From Sphingopyxis fribergensis (GTDB taxonomy: Bacteria > Pseudomonadota > Alphaproteobacteria > Sphingomonadales > Sphingomonadaceae), in contig NZ_CP009122.1 in assembly GCF_000803645.1 (NCBI RefSeq), positions 3,200,501 through 3,264,500 on the forward strand: 64,000 bases of DNA, in the 5' to 3' direction. Position 1 is the stretch's first letter, and each line of letters opens with the position of its first letter. The notes beneath the pieces were generated by a model. It was given only the letters and a program-made list of their open reading frames with translations. It ran no database searches and was not told the DNA's origin. Below are positions 43,686 to 53,579 of the stretch, one piece after another. The translations under genes were made by a program, and so were the position numbers.

Positions 43686-43825
43686 AATATCCTCCCTGTG
43701 CCGCAGGCATGGGGAGGTGGCAGCGCGAAGCGCTGACGGAGGGGCTATGGCGCTAACGTCGCGGCCCCTCCACCACCGCTTCGCGGCGGTCCCCTTCCCC
43801 ATCGCTGCGCGACAGGGAGGATATT
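43686..43825. repeat. Short interspersed element with 14-base inverted ends
   Basis: AATATCCTCCCTGT at 43686-43699 is repeated inverted at 43812-43825. The inside holds GGGGAGG and CCCCTCC blocks that also pair, around a GCGCGAAGCGC hairpin. It has no coding capacity. It looks like a miniature repeat family of sphingomonads. Confidence 0.7.
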
Positions 43826-43865
43826 ACGGCTGCAACCGGTCGCTTCCCGCCGTTACAGTGTCGCC

Positions 43866-44831
43866 TCAGGCCTCGGCCATCGCGTGATACTCCGCCTCAG
43901 CCAAAAAGCGCTCGGCATCGAGCGCGGCCATGCAGCCCATGCCCGCCGCCGTCACCGCCTGGCGATAGACCTTGTCGGCGACGTCGCCCGCCGCGAACAC
44001 GCCGGGGATCGAGGTGAGCGAGGTGCCCGGCGTGATCTGAAGATAGCCGTCGTCGTCGAGCGGCAGCTTGCCCTTGAACAATTCGGTCGCCGGGCTGTGG
44101 CCGATCGCGACGAAGCCGCCGTCGGTGGGCTCGTGGCTCGCCTCGCCGGTGACGGTGTCGATCAGGTCGACGCCGACCAGCCCCGACACGCCCTCGCCCG
44201 CGACGAAACGATCGACGCGCTTGTTCCAGAGAATTTTGATCTTCGGATTGACCATCAGCCGGTCCTGCAGGATCTTTTCGGCGCGCAGATGGTCGCGGCG
44301 GTGGATCAGCGTCACATCCTCGCTATGGTTGGTGAGGTAGAGCGCTTCCTCGACCGCGGTGTTGCCGCCGCCGATCACCACGACCTTCTTGCCGCGATAG
44401 AAGAAACCGTCGCACGTCGCACAAGCCGACACGCCCTTGCCGCCGAGTTCCTGTTCGCCCGGAACGCCGAGCCATTTCGCCTGCGCACCCGTCGCAATCA
44501 CCAGCGTTTCGGCCATATAGACGTCGCCGCCGTCGCCGGTCAGCTTGAACGGGCGGCGCGTCAGGTCGACGTCTACGATCGTGTCCCAGATCATGCTGGT
44601 GCCGACATGCATCGCCTGCGCCGTCATCTGTTCCATCAGCCACGGGCCCTGCACCACCTCGGCAAAGCCGGGGTAGTTTTCGACGTCGGTGGTGATCGTC
44701 AGCTGGCCGCCGGGTTGCAGCCCCTGCACCACGATCGGCATCATGCCCGCGCGCGCCGCATAAATGGCCGCCGACAGGCCCGCGGGGCCGGAGCCGAGGA
44801 TGAGCATCTTGGTGTGGTGAACGCTGGGCAT
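43866..44831 (-). CDS. trxB: Thioredoxin-disulfide reductase
   Basis: The 321-aa protein has two dinucleotide-binding motifs (G-S-G-P-A-G near residues 13-18 and G-G-G-N-T-A near 154-159) with the redox pair C137-A-T-C140, and ends with G-V-F-A-A-G-D-V-A. It reduces thioredoxin with NADPH and FAD. The ATG at 44831 is chosen; a 20-codon extension is not family-like. It is divergent from the methyltransferase gene. Confidence 0.97.
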   Translation of the reverse strand: MPSVHHTKMLILGSGPAGLSAAIYAARAGMMPIVVQGLQPGGQLTITTDVENYPGFAEVVQGPWLMEQMTAQAMHVGTSMIWDTIVDVDLTRRPFKLTGDGGDVYMAETLVIATGAQAKWLGVPGEQELGGKGVSACATCDGFFYRGKKVVVIGGGNTAVEEALYLTNHSEDVTLIHRRDHLRAEKILQDRLMVNPKIKILWNKRVDRFVAGEGVSGLVGVDLIDTVTGEASHEPTDGGFVAIGHSPATELFKGKLPLDDDGYLQITPGTSLTSIPGVFAAGDVADKVYRQAVTAAGMGCMAALDAERFLAEAEYHAMAEA

Positions 44832-44924
44832 GACGATCTTTCTTGGGCTGTGCCGGTACGCACAGATGGGTGTTGCCAACCGCGCTAGCAAGGGTCACCT
44901 TCCGCGCCAAGGGGAGACTGTCGA

Positions 44925-45548
44925 ATGGCAAGCTGGTGGGAACGTCATGGGGTGCCGCGGCTGATCAAATGCGCCTGTTCGCAGGGGCAGATCATGAAGG
45001 TGCGGAGCAAGGTCGTACCGCACGCGCGCGGCCATGTGCTGGAGCTTGGCTGCGGCGGCGGGATCAACATGGAATTTTACCGCCCGGGACAGATTGAGAG
45101 CTTCAGCGGGATCGATCCGTCACCCGAACTGCTGGCGATGAGCGTCGCGGCGGCGGCGGCGCGCGGGATCGAGGCCGATATCCGCGCAGGGGTCGGCGAG
45201 GCGATGCCTTTCGAAAGCGGGTCGTTCGATACGGTGGTCACGACCTTCACTTTGTGCTCGGTGGGCGATCAGGCGGCGGTGCTGAGCGAAATCCGCCGCG
45301 TGCTGAAACCCGGCGGGACCGCGCTGTTCCTGGAGCATGGCGCAGCGCCCGATGCCGACGTCGCGAAATGGCAGCGGCGGATCGAGCCGGTCTGGAAACG
45401 GATCGGCGGCAATTGCCACCTGACGCGCCCTATCAGCGAAGCTTATGAAAAGGCAGGATTTGCGGTCGAGCGGCAGGCGGCCGCTTATATCCCGAAAACC
45501 CCGCGGCCGTTCGGCTGGTACGAATATGGTGCGGCGCGCCTCGCCTAG
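44925..45548 (+). CDS. Class I SAM-dependent methyltransferase
   Basis: The 207-aa protein has motif I V-L-E-L-G-C-G-G-G-I-N near residues 37-47, an acidic motif II (F-S-G-I-D-P-S-P) and S-F-D-T-V-V-T-T-F-T-L-C-S-V near 88-101, the UbiE/PMT-like pattern. The substrate is not predictable. It stands alone, divergent from trxB, and converges with trhO (15 bases between stops). Confidence 0.9.
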   Translation: MASWWERHGVPRLIKCACSQGQIMKVRSKVVPHARGHVLELGCGGGINMEFYRPGQIESFSGIDPSPELLAMSVAAAAARGIEADIRAGVGEAMPFESGSFDTVVTTFTLCSVGDQAAVLSEIRRVLKPGGTALFLEHGAAPDADVAKWQRRIEPVWKRIGGNCHLTRPISEAYEKAGFAVERQAAAYIPKTPRPFGWYEYGAARLA

Positions 45549-45563
45549 CGCCGCGAGGACCAC

Positions 45564-46298
45564 TCAATCGGGGTCGGATCTCTCCCCGACCTCGACCAGT
45601 CCGTGGCCGACGCTCACCCGATCGTCGAAGACGAAGCAGCTGCCGTGCCAGCGGCTGTCGGCTTCGGGCACCTGTTCGAGATAGGCGAGGATGCCGCCCT
45701 TCAGGTGGACGACGTTTTCGACCCCTTCGTGGCGCAGGAAAGCCGTCGATTTTTCGCAGCGGATGCCGCCGGTGCAGAACATCGCGACGCGCTTGCCCGC
45801 GAACCGGTCGGCGTTGGCGCGCCACCAGTCGGGAAATTCGCCGAAGCTTTTGGTCGCGGGGTCGACCGCGCCCGTAAAGCTGCCATAGCCGACCTCGAAG
45901 CCGTTGCGCGTGTCGATCAGTACCGTATCGGGGTCATCGACGAGCGCGTTCCATTCGGCGGGGTCCACATAAGGCGCGGCGTCGCGCGCGGGGTCGAGCC
46001 CCGTCACCTTCATCGTCACGATTTCCTTTTTCAGCCGCACCTTCATCCGCTGGAACGGCATGTCCGCGGCGGTCGAATATTTGACGTCGAGATCGGCGCA
46101 ACCCGGCACGCCGCGAATATGGCCAAGCACCGCGGCGATCCCGCCCTCGGTCCCGGCGATCGTGCCGTTGACGCCTTCGCGTGCGAGCAGCAGCGTGCCC
46201 ATAACGCCCTCTGCCACGCAAAGGTCCAGCAACGGCTGGCGCAAGGCGGCGGGATCGTCAAATGGCGCGAAACGATAGAGGGCGGCAACCTGGAACAT
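45564..46298 (-). CDS. trhO: tRNA uridine-34 hydroxylase (rhodanese family, TrhO/YceA)
   Basis: The 244-aa protein has the N-terminal UPF0176 domain (R-E-G-V-N-G-T-I near residues 39-46) and a rhodanese domain with catalytic-loop cysteine in F-C-T-G-G-I-R-C-E-K-S. TrhO makes 5-hydroxyuridine at wobble position 34. The protein stops soon after G-H-G-L and lacks the cysteine-rich tail that many homologues carry, so it is on the short side. The ATG at 46298 is used. Confidence 0.88.
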   Translation of the reverse strand: MFQVAALYRFAPFDDPAALRQPLLDLCVAEGVMGTLLLAREGVNGTIAGTEGGIAAVLGHIRGVPGCADLDVKYSTAADMPFQRMKVRLKKEIVTMKVTGLDPARDAAPYVDPAEWNALVDDPDTVLIDTRNGFEVGYGSFTGAVDPATKSFGEFPDWWRANADRFAGKRVAMFCTGGIRCEKSTAFLRHEGVENVVHLKGGILAYLEQVPEADSRWHGSCFVFDDRVSVGHGLVEVGERSDPD

Positions 46299-46326
46299 GC
46301 GCGCGCCATGTAGGCGCGATTGGGCT

Positions 46327-48342
46327 TTAACGAAAGGGATCGCGCCGCCCGGTCGCATATTGCGCCATCGCCATCGTCGTCCATTGCGCGTTGACGCGGA
46401 TGCAGCTGGGGAAAACGCTGGCGTCGGTGACGAACACATTGGTCGTCCCATGCACCCTGCAGTCGGGGTCAACGACACCATGCTGCGGATCTTCGTTGAT
46501 CGCATTGCCGCCGTGCGGATGGCTGCTCGACAGCGTGACATCATCCTGTTCGCGGATCGCATCGCGGAAAAAGGCATCGACGTCCATGTCGCGCGTGATC
46601 GTCTGTCCCCTCGCCAGCGCCGGATAGCATTCGAGCGCGCCTGCGGCGAAATGCACCTTGGTCAGCGTCGCCATCGCATCGCGCAGCACCGGGATATCGT
46701 CGTCGATGTCGAGGCTGAACTTCAGCTTGCCGTCGGCGATCTGCCCGCGCCGGTCGGCGGGAAACAATATGCCCGCCGAATGGACGCGGCCGAAATTCTT
46801 CATCCGGCTGGCATGGTCGCCGAACCAGCCGGGCATCAGCGACGCCATCGACATCGGCGGCTGGAAATGGCTTTCGAGCAGGAAGTCGCCGCAGTCGACA
46901 TAGCTCGACATCTGATCCTCGTCCCACGCATCGCCGCCGACGCCCTCGGGCATCAGCGCAACGACGGGCGAGGCGACGTTGAGCGACACCTGATAGCCGG
47001 TGCCGTCGATATCGCTGCGGTCGAGCAGCTTCGACGAGGCGATCGTCCCTGCCGCGACGACAACGCCGACGCGCGCGCGGACCAGCCCCTTCGACTGGTC
47101 GGGCAGGATCAGCTTCACCGCCTCGGCCTCGCGGCGGCCGTCGAACGCCGTCTGCCAGACGATCCGATCAGCCTTGGTGCCGGGAAGGATGCGCGCGCCA
47201 TGGTCGCGGCACGCCTCGGGCAGATAGGTTTGCGCAATCCCCATGCGGCGGCCATAGGCGCAGCCCGAATTGCAATAGCCACAGTAAGCGCAGGCGTTGA
47301 CCGTATTGGGGGGACCAAAATTCTTGGCGAACCAGTCGGCGACCGCGCGCTTTTCGCGCGGATCGGTCGATGCTGCGGCGTAATTATGCCAGCCGTTGAT
47401 CAGATGCGGGCCGTTATGGCGACCGCTGCGCGGTTCGATCGGCGCGATACCGAGCTTCGCCTGCACAGCGTCATAGCTGGCGTGAAAGGCGGCGGCATCG
47501 ACCGGCGCACCGATGCTCGCCCATTTGGCGAGCACGTCCTTTGCATCGGGGTGCGTGCGTCCCGCCTCGTTGACGCGTAGGCATATCCCGTTGTTGATCG
47601 TCGACGACCCGCCGACGCAGCGCCCCTGAAACACCACGAAATCGCGGTTGGTCGAAGTTTGCAGCGCGCCATGCTTGTAAAGACTGGCGATCATGTCGAG
47701 CTCATGGTGGGTGATCGCATGGCTGGGATAGAAGGGCCCCGCCTCGACGATGAGCACCTTATAACCTTGTGCCGCGATATTATATGCGGCGACGCCGCCG
47801 CCCGCGCCCGATCCGATGACGATCACGTCATATTCGTCCTCAAGGCTGTCGGCATCGAGGATATGCGCGGGGTCGATCTCGCGCCCACGGACCGGCTCCA
47901 GCGGCACGTCATAACTGCCGCGCTGGCGGAATTTCGGCAGGGTGAAACCGATCTGGCGATGCACCGGGTTGGCGGCGTTGGCGCTCTGGTCGCCGGGTTC
48001 CAGCCCCGGCTGCCAATGGCCGTAATAGCAGGCGTAGATGATGCCGCGCAGCCGCGCCATGTCCTGAAACAGATCGATCTGGCTGTTCTGCAGCCGATCT
48101 TTCAACTTCTGCGCGCGCCCCGCGACATCGTCCTCGGTAAAAAAGGGGCCGCCGAGGACAAATTCGGTCGCGGTCAGCGACAGCCGGATCTCGTCGAGCT
48201 TGGTCCCGCCGACCTTCGCGAACAGGTCGCAGACATTGGCGACGACCTGATCGGGCGTGATCGCCATCTCGGCCTCGTGAAACAGCGCCTCGGTCAGCGC
48301 CTTCAAAAATTTGAGCTGCCCGAAATTAAACGGTGCCGTCAT
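46327..48342 (-). CDS. GMC-family oxidoreductase (long-chain alcohol oxidase-like)
   Basis: The 671-aa protein has the FAD motif V-I-G-S-G-A-G-G-G near residues 175-183, G-R-C-V-G-G-S-S-T-I-N-N-G near 248-260, a cysteine-rich C-A-Y-C-G-Y-C-N-S-G-C segment near 355-365 that is typical of fatty alcohol oxidase relatives, and the C-terminal catalytic region with H-P-H-G-G-N. An extra N-terminal domain of about 165 residues precedes the flavin fold. It should oxidise a long-chain alcohol or a sterol-type substrate. It starts at ATG 48342 and lies 28 bases from trhO. Confidence 0.88.
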   Translation of the reverse strand: MTAPFNFGQLKFLKALTEALFHEAEMAITPDQVVANVCDLFAKVGGTKLDEIRLSLTATEFVLGGPFFTEDDVAGRAQKLKDRLQNSQIDLFQDMARLRGIIYACYYGHWQPGLEPGDQSANAANPVHRQIGFTLPKFRQRGSYDVPLEPVRGREIDPAHILDADSLEDEYDVIVIGSGAGGGVAAYNIAAQGYKVLIVEAGPFYPSHAITHHELDMIASLYKHGALQTSTNRDFVVFQGRCVGGSSTINNGICLRVNEAGRTHPDAKDVLAKWASIGAPVDAAAFHASYDAVQAKLGIAPIEPRSGRHNGPHLINGWHNYAAASTDPREKRAVADWFAKNFGPPNTVNACAYCGYCNSGCAYGRRMGIAQTYLPEACRDHGARILPGTKADRIVWQTAFDGRREAEAVKLILPDQSKGLVRARVGVVVAAGTIASSKLLDRSDIDGTGYQVSLNVASPVVALMPEGVGGDAWDEDQMSSYVDCGDFLLESHFQPPMSMASLMPGWFGDHASRMKNFGRVHSAGILFPADRRGQIADGKLKFSLDIDDDIPVLRDAMATLTKVHFAAGALECYPALARGQTITRDMDVDAFFRDAIREQDDVTLSSSHPHGGNAINEDPQHGVVDPDCRVHGTTNVFVTDASVFPSCIRVNAQWTTMAMAQYATGRRDPFR

Positions 48343-48544
48343 CGCCCTGCCCCCCCGGTTTGCGCATGCCGCAAAATGCCGGACTATAAGGGGTGAAGGC
48401 AAGGCGTATTGTATGGAAGCGGCGGGAGGGGGGTGGGCAGCGGTCGGACGGTTTCCGGCAGAAAATCTGACAAGGCAGACGGTGATCATTGCAGACGTAG
48501 TGGAACTGCCATAACGCTCTGGCTCTCGCAGAAGCCAAGGTTCG

Positions 48545-49087
48545 ATGATGATGTCCAACAACGTCAGTGTAACAGTGGCAAACCGGCCCGACTTAAGTCA
48601 TGCTTATAGCTCGCTCCGCTTTTTTAACTTTGGCATTAATCTGTTTAGATTGACTCCAGGGACCGGCAGCGTTTCCCAAACTGGGCCACACATATTTCTC
48701 AACATTCCAAGTGGTGTTGTAATTGATTGTTTCGAACGCGACATGTCTGTTATCAAGTTCGAAGGGCCATGTATTGGAACTCTTCGTGAGCGCGATGGAT
48801 TGGCGGCGTATGAGCACGGTGGATTTCTCGAGCACGCTGTTTCACAACTGCTCTTGACGTTCAAGGTTGATCTGCAAGCCGAGGAATTTCGCTTGCAAGT
48901 AACTGGTAAGCTCTCACCCAAGCGCCAGACTAAGGATGAATGGGAAAAGCCGAAAAATTTGTCTGACTTTCAGATTGACGCTCGCTTTGCATTTGAAGAA
49001 GTGGGGTCGCTATTCGAAGGCAAGTCGGACGAAATGCAGGCCGCAGTCGATAGGGCTTTAGTGCGACTCGCCAAGAGCAAAGTATGA
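48545..49087 (+). CDS. Orphan hypothetical protein in AT-richer DNA
   Basis: The 180-aa product (M-M-M-S-N-N-V-S-V at the start) is not recognised. It has no signal peptide, membrane segment or known motif. Its DNA is clearly poorer in G and C than the flanking GMC oxidase and GFA genes and uses different codons, which suggests horizontal transfer. The surrounding 200 and 145 bases show no integrase, tRNA or repeat. Start could also be one or two ATG codons later. Confidence 0.65.
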   Translation: MMMSNNVSVTVANRPDLSHAYSSLRFFNFGINLFRLTPGTGSVSQTGPHIFLNIPSGVVIDCFERDMSVIKFEGPCIGTLRERDGLAAYEHGGFLEHAVSQLLLTFKVDLQAEEFRLQVTGKLSPKRQTKDEWEKPKNLSDFQIDARFAFEEVGSLFEGKSDEMQAAVDRALVRLAKSKV

Positions 49088-49232
49088 TCTGAGAAGTCGG
49101 TTGTTTTGTGGTCGTGTTGGCCTGCGCACCACGCGACTTTGCCATTCGGCGACTGCCCGACAAACAGGTTATTCCCGTCATTGACGGCTTTCGGGGGCGG
49201 CGCGAGCCGCGACAGATGACCGGCATCGGTCG

Positions 49233-49610
49233 TCAGCCGTCCCTTCCCTCGACGCCCGCTATCCAGTCCCAGCCGTCGGCGCGGTGGCTTACGGTGAGGC
49301 GGCGCGGGGCGGGCAGCGCGTCGATCAATCCGCCGCGGAGACGGAGTATGCCGGGCGAGTCGTCGCGGCGGCTGTAGACGGGCGCGCCGCATCCCGAGCA
49401 GAAGGCGCGATATTTGCCCGGCGAGCTTTCATATTCGCAAACGGCGTCGCGTGCATCGAACGCAACGTCAGCCGCATCGGCCAGAACCGCCACGTTGAAC
49501 GCTCCACCGTTGGCGCGGCGGCACTGACCGCAATGGCACAGCACCACCTCGTCGATCGGGCCCGACAATGTGTATCGCGTCGCGCCGCAAAGACACGAAG
49601 CGGACAGCAT
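49233..49610 (-). CDS. GFA-family zinc protein
   Basis: The 125-aa protein has the GFA/CENP-V zinc motifs: C-L-C-G near residues 6-9, C-H-C-G-Q-C near 25-30, and F-C-S-G-C-G near 70-75. Members bind zinc and some act on glutathione-formaldehyde adducts; the activity here is unknown. Its ATG overlaps the glcB stop (TGATG), so it is co-translated with malate synthase. Confidence 0.88.
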   Translation of the reverse strand: MLSASCLCGATRYTLSGPIDEVVLCHCGQCRRANGGAFNVAVLADAADVAFDARDAVCEYESSPGKYRAFCSGCGAPVYSRRDDSPGILRLRGGLIDALPAPRRLTVSHRADGWDWIAGVEGRDG

Positions 49611-51706
49611 CACGCCGCCGCCTTCTTCGCCTGCCGGAACTTGTGCAACAACGGTTCGGTGTAGCCCGACGGTTGGGTCATGCCCTCGAAGATCAACGCC
49701 CGCGCCGCCTGATAGGCAATTCCGTCGGGCGTCAGCTTTTCGTAGAGCGCATCGTCGGCGTTCTGCGCATCGACCTTTGCCGCCATGCGCGCCAGCGCGG
49801 CGTCGACCTGTTGCGGGGTGCAGATGCCGTGGAGCAGCCAGTTGGCGAGCGCCTGGCTGGCGATCCGCAGCGTCGCGCGATCTTCCATCAGGCCGATGTC
49901 GTCGATGTCGGGCACCTTGGAGCAACCGACCCCCTGATCGATCCAGCGCACCACATAGCCGAGAATGCCCTGGCAATTATTGTCGAGTTCGCGCGTGATT
50001 TCGGCCTCGCTCCAGTTGCGGCCGGTGGCAACGGGGATGTTGAGCAGGCGATCGAGCGAGGGCACCGCTTCGCCCACGATCTCCCGCTGACGCGCGAAAA
50101 CGTCGATCTGATGGTAATGGAGCGCGTGGAGCGTCGCGGCGGTCGGCGAAGGGACCCAGGCGGTGTTGGCGCCGCTCTTGGGGTGGCCGATCTTGGTTTC
50201 CAGCATGGCTTTCATCAGGTCGGGCATCGCCCACATGCCCTTGCCGATCTGCGCCTTGCCCGAAAGGCCGCAGGCGAGGCCGATGCGGACATTGCGATCC
50301 TCGTAGGAGGCAATCCAGTCGCTCGCCTTCATCTCGCCCTTCGGGATCATAGGACCCGCGCGCATCGAGGTGTGGATTTCGTCGCCGGTGCGGTCGAGGA
50401 AGCCGGTGTTGATGAACACAATGCGGTCCTTCACCGCGTGGATGCACGCCGCGAGGTTGGCGCTGGTGCGGCGTTCCTCGTCCATCACGCCGACCTTCAT
50501 CGTGTGGCGCGCGAGGCCCAGCATATCCTCCACCGCATCGAACAGCCGATCGGTGAAACCGCACTCTTCCGGTCCATGCTGCTTCGGCTTGACGATATAA
50601 ATGCTGCCAGCGCGGCTGTTGTTCAGATGCCCGAGACCCTTGAGATCGTGGAGCGCGCAGAGGCTGGTGATGACGGCGTCGCACAGACCCTCGGGCGCTT
50701 CGGCGCCGTTCGGCAGTTTGATCATCGGCGTCGTCATCAGATGGCCGACGTTGCGCACGAACATCACGCTGCGGCCATGCAGGACGACCGGATCGCCTGC
50801 CGGTGACGTCCATTCGCGGTCGGCCGCCATCGCGCGCGTCACCGTCGCCCCGCCCTTGGCGAAGCTTTCGGTCAGGTCGCCGCGCATCAGGCCGAGCCAG
50901 TTGGTGTAGCCGAGCGTCTTGTCCTCGCCGTCGACCGCGGCGACGCTGTCTTCGAGGTCGATGATCGTCGTCAGCGCGGCTTCAAGGATGACATCGGCGA
51001 TCCCCGCGGGGTCGGTCTTGCCGATCGCGCTCGCCGGATCGATCACCAGTTCGATGTGCAGGCCGTTGTGGCGGAGCAGGATGCCGCCGGGCTTGCTGCC
51101 GACCCATTGCGTGGGATCGGCGAGGATGAGCTGACCGCCCTGCCAGTCGGCCCAGCTTCCCGACGCCAGCGGCACCGCTTCGTCGAGGAATGCCTTGGCG
51201 CGCGCGATCACCGCCGCCCCGCGGGCGGCATCATAGCCGCCGGGCTTCGCGGGCGGCGCGTCGAGCGCGTCGGTGCCGTACAGCGCATCGTAGAGGCTGC
51301 CCCAGCGCGCATTGGCGGCGTTGAGCGCGAAGCGGGCGTTGAGCGCGGGCACAACGAGCTGCGGCCCTGCCATCGTCGCGATTTCGGGATCGACGTTTTG
51401 CGTGCCGATTTTGAACGGCGCGGGCGCAGGAACAAGGTAGCCGATCTCGCGCAGGAACGTCTGATAGGCGGCGGCGTCATGCGGTTGGCCGGAACGCGCT
51501 TCGTGCCAGGCATCGATCTGCGCTTGCATATCCTCGCGCTTCGCCAGCAATGCTGCGTTTTCGGGAGCGAACTTGCCGAGCAATCCGGCGAAATCGCTCC
51601 AGAATTTATCGGCGTCGAGCCCCGTCCCCGGCAGCGCGCGCTGCTCGATAAAATCGGTCAGTCGCGAATCGACGGACAGGCCGGAACGGTCGAGAAATAT
51701 AGTCAT
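49610..51706 (-). CDS. glcB: Malate synthase G
   Basis: The 698-aa protein has the malate synthase G signatures: [12 protein letters not shown] near residues 255-266, and K-P-K-Q-H-G-P-E-E and G-I-L-G-Y-V-V-R-W toward the C-terminal half. It condenses glyoxylate with acetyl-CoA to malate in the glyoxylate shunt. Length is slightly below the usual 720. It is divergent from the small 99-aa gene; the 202-base gap contains its promoter region, unassigned. Confidence 0.95.
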   Translation of the reverse strand: MTIFLDRSGLSVDSRLTDFIEQRALPGTGLDADKFWSDFAGLLGKFAPENAALLAKREDMQAQIDAWHEARSGQPHDAAAYQTFLREIGYLVPAPAPFKIGTQNVDPEIATMAGPQLVVPALNARFALNAANARWGSLYDALYGTDALDAPPAKPGGYDAARGAAVIARAKAFLDEAVPLASGSWADWQGGQLILADPTQWVGSKPGGILLRHNGLHIELVIDPASAIGKTDPAGIADVILEAALTTIIDLEDSVAAVDGEDKTLGYTNWLGLMRGDLTESFAKGGATVTRAMAADREWTSPAGDPVVLHGRSVMFVRNVGHLMTTPMIKLPNGAEAPEGLCDAVITSLCALHDLKGLGHLNNSRAGSIYIVKPKQHGPEECGFTDRLFDAVEDMLGLARHTMKVGVMDEERRTSANLAACIHAVKDRIVFINTGFLDRTGDEIHTSMRAGPMIPKGEMKASDWIASYEDRNVRIGLACGLSGKAQIGKGMWAMPDLMKAMLETKIGHPKSGANTAWVPSPTAATLHALHYHQIDVFARQREIVGEAVPSLDRLLNIPVATGRNWSEAEITRELDNNCQGILGYVVRWIDQGVGCSKVPDIDDIGLMEDRATLRIASQALANWLLHGICTPQQVDAALARMAAKVDAQNADDALYEKLTPDGIAYQAARALIFEGMTQPSGYTEPLLHKFRQAKKAAA

Positions 51707-51908
51707 TGTGCACCCTCTGGTCGGCGCGGCTGCGCCAGTGGACCCGGGGAGGAAAGGGCCGCCGCCCTATGCCGCGATTGGTTTCGATTGGCAATGGGCC
51801 GCATTTCCCGCATAGGTTTTCAGCCATTCTGCGCTTGCTCACCCGGTCTGCATGTGCATTATGCTGCAACGCACAACAGAATCTTTTCTCCCCGAACGGC
51901 CTTGAACC

Positions 51909-52208
51909 ATGGACGACACGCGACTGAAATTGATGGAGGCGATTGCCCGCAAGCGGAAGGTGACGGCCCAATATAATGGCCAGACGCTGACGCTGGCGCC
52001 GCACCTGTTGTTCGAACGGCGCGGCGACCTGTTCATCAGCGCGCTCAATTTGAACAAGAGCTGGCGGTCGGACGAGGATCCGCGTCTGGGACATTTCAAG
52101 CTGGGCGGTCTTGCGTCGATCGAATTGATCGATGAAGAATTCGATCCCCTGCCCGGCTTCGAAGCCGCGGCGCCGCACGAGGAAGACACGCCGCTGCTCG
52201 CGGTCTGA
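51909..52208 (+). CDS. Small hypothetical protein with WYL-like strand pattern
   Basis: The 99-aa protein has I-A-R-K-R-K-V-T-A-Q-Y-N-G and L-A-P-H-L-L-F-E-R-R-G-D-L-F-I, a pattern like the beta-rich WYL effector-binding domain but without a DNA-binding part. It may sense a small molecule. It converges with the diguanylate cyclase gene, one base apart. Confidence 0.7.
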   Translation: MDDTRLKLMEAIARKRKVTAQYNGQTLTLAPHLLFERRGDLFISALNLNKSWRSDEDPRLGHFKLGGLASIELIDEEFDPLPGFEAAAPHEEDTPLLAV

Positions 52209-52209
52209 C

Positions 52210-53385
52210 TCAGCCCACTCCGACGGCGGGCATCGGTGCCAATTCGCCGAGCGCAACGCGAACCTGATTTCGCCCGCCCGCCTTGGCGCGGTACAGCGCC
52301 GCGTCGGCGCGGCGCGACAGATCGAACAGCGAATCGTCCAAGGTGCGCTGAGCCACGCCGAACGACGCCGTAAACCCCCGGTCGACCCCAAGCACGGGCA
52401 ATTGCGCCGCGGCGAAGGTCATGCGCACGGTTTCGGCATAGAGGCGGCCGTCGGACAGCAGCGCATCGGGAATGAGGACCGCAAATTCTTCGCCCCCGAC
52501 CCGGCCGACGATCGCGCCCGCCGGCGCCGCATCGACCAGCATCGCGGCGAAATGCGCGATGACCCCGTCGCCTGCGGCGTGGCCGAAGCTGTCGTTGATC
52601 TTCTTGAAATCGTCGAGGTCGGCCGCGACGAGCACCGCCGCATCCGCGCCGCGCAGCAGCGCGAGTTCGGCATGATGTTCGAAACCACGGCGGTTGAGCA
52701 CGCTCGAAAGCGGATCGGTTTCCGAGCGCGCCACCATCTCTGCCGTGGTGTCGCGCATGATCACGAGCAGCATGACGAGGGCGATGGCCATGAGGGTGAC
52801 GACGCTGCCGCTCTGCGAAATGGCGGCATAGGTCGTCGCCATATAGCCCTGCGGCGCGCTTGCCGTCCCGACGATCGACGCGATAAAGGGTTTGGCGAGG
52901 TAGATCGTTGCCGCGATCGCCTGCAGCGCGATCAGCAGCAGGTCCAGCGCCTGGCGCCGACCCGAACGCCAGATCATAAACCCGAGCAGCGTCTGCATGG
53001 CAAAATAGGGCAGCTGGTAGAGCGTCAGCCGCAGCGTCGAGCCATAGGTCAAGCTGAAGATCACCGGCACCGCGAGGATCGTGACGACCCAGATCGCCGC
53101 CATTGTGCCCCATGGCGGCGGGGCCCGATAATGATGGGCGATGCCGACCAATGCAAAGCTAAGCGCGAGCAGAAAAACGAGGAAAATGCCGATGCCGACC
53201 GGGGTCGGATCGACCTGCCGCGTCAGCAGAAATTCGAGCGCGACATAGATGATGCCCATGCCATAGCCGGCCGCAAGCCAGCGCGCACCGCGCGCGCCGC
53301 GGTTCGTCGCCGCGACCACGGCGAACGCCACGGCAAAAATGCCGGCAACGGACATATTGATGCCAAGCACAAAGGCGGCAGTCAT
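52210..53385 (-). CDS. Membrane diguanylate cyclase (GGDEF)
   Basis: The 391-aa protein has six or seven N-terminal membrane segments (to about residue 205) and a GGDEF domain with R-V-G-G-E-E-F at the active site and D-L-D-D-F-K-K-I-N-D upstream. It should make cyclic di-GMP, often linked to biofilm and exopolysaccharide. No R-x-x-D inhibition site is seen five residues before the G-G-E-E-F, so product inhibition at that site is unlikely. The XrtA cluster upstream is an obvious possible target but this is not shown. Confidence 0.93.
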   Translation of the reverse strand: MTAAFVLGINMSVAGIFAVAFAVVAATNRGARGARWLAAGYGMGIIYVALEFLLTRQVDPTPVGIGIFLVFLLALSFALVGIAHHYRAPPPWGTMAAIWVVTILAVPVIFSLTYGSTLRLTLYQLPYFAMQTLLGFMIWRSGRRQALDLLLIALQAIAATIYLAKPFIASIVGTASAPQGYMATTYAAISQSGSVVTLMAIALVMLLVIMRDTTAEMVARSETDPLSSVLNRRGFEHHAELALLRGADAAVLVAADLDDFKKINDSFGHAAGDGVIAHFAAMLVDAAPAGAIVGRVGGEEFAVLIPDALLSDGRLYAETVRMTFAAAQLPVLGVDRGFTASFGVAQRTLDDSLFDLSRRADAALYRAKAGGRNQVRVALGELAPMPAVGVG

Positions 53386-53579
53386 CGGCTCACTCGCTTA
53401 TCGGTTCGGTCTGCGTAACGAAGCGGTTCCGAACTTTTGGTTAATGCGTTGCGATTCGGTGCAATTCGGCTGCGTCATTACCCAAGCGAGCGTCCCGGCA
53501 CAGTGACTTGCGGCACAGCAAAGACAAAAGTGCCAGCCCGGGGGTGCAAAAGCCCCGCGTCGCTCGCTATAGCCAGCCC

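Larger units (their letters stand above)
43551..43865. other. 315-base convergent gap filled by two repeat elements
   Basis: It lies between hydrolase 1 and trxB, which converge. It contains a 28-base-arm inverted repeat (43605-43677) and a second element with 14-base inverted ends (43686-43825). No gene is seen. Confidence 0.7.
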
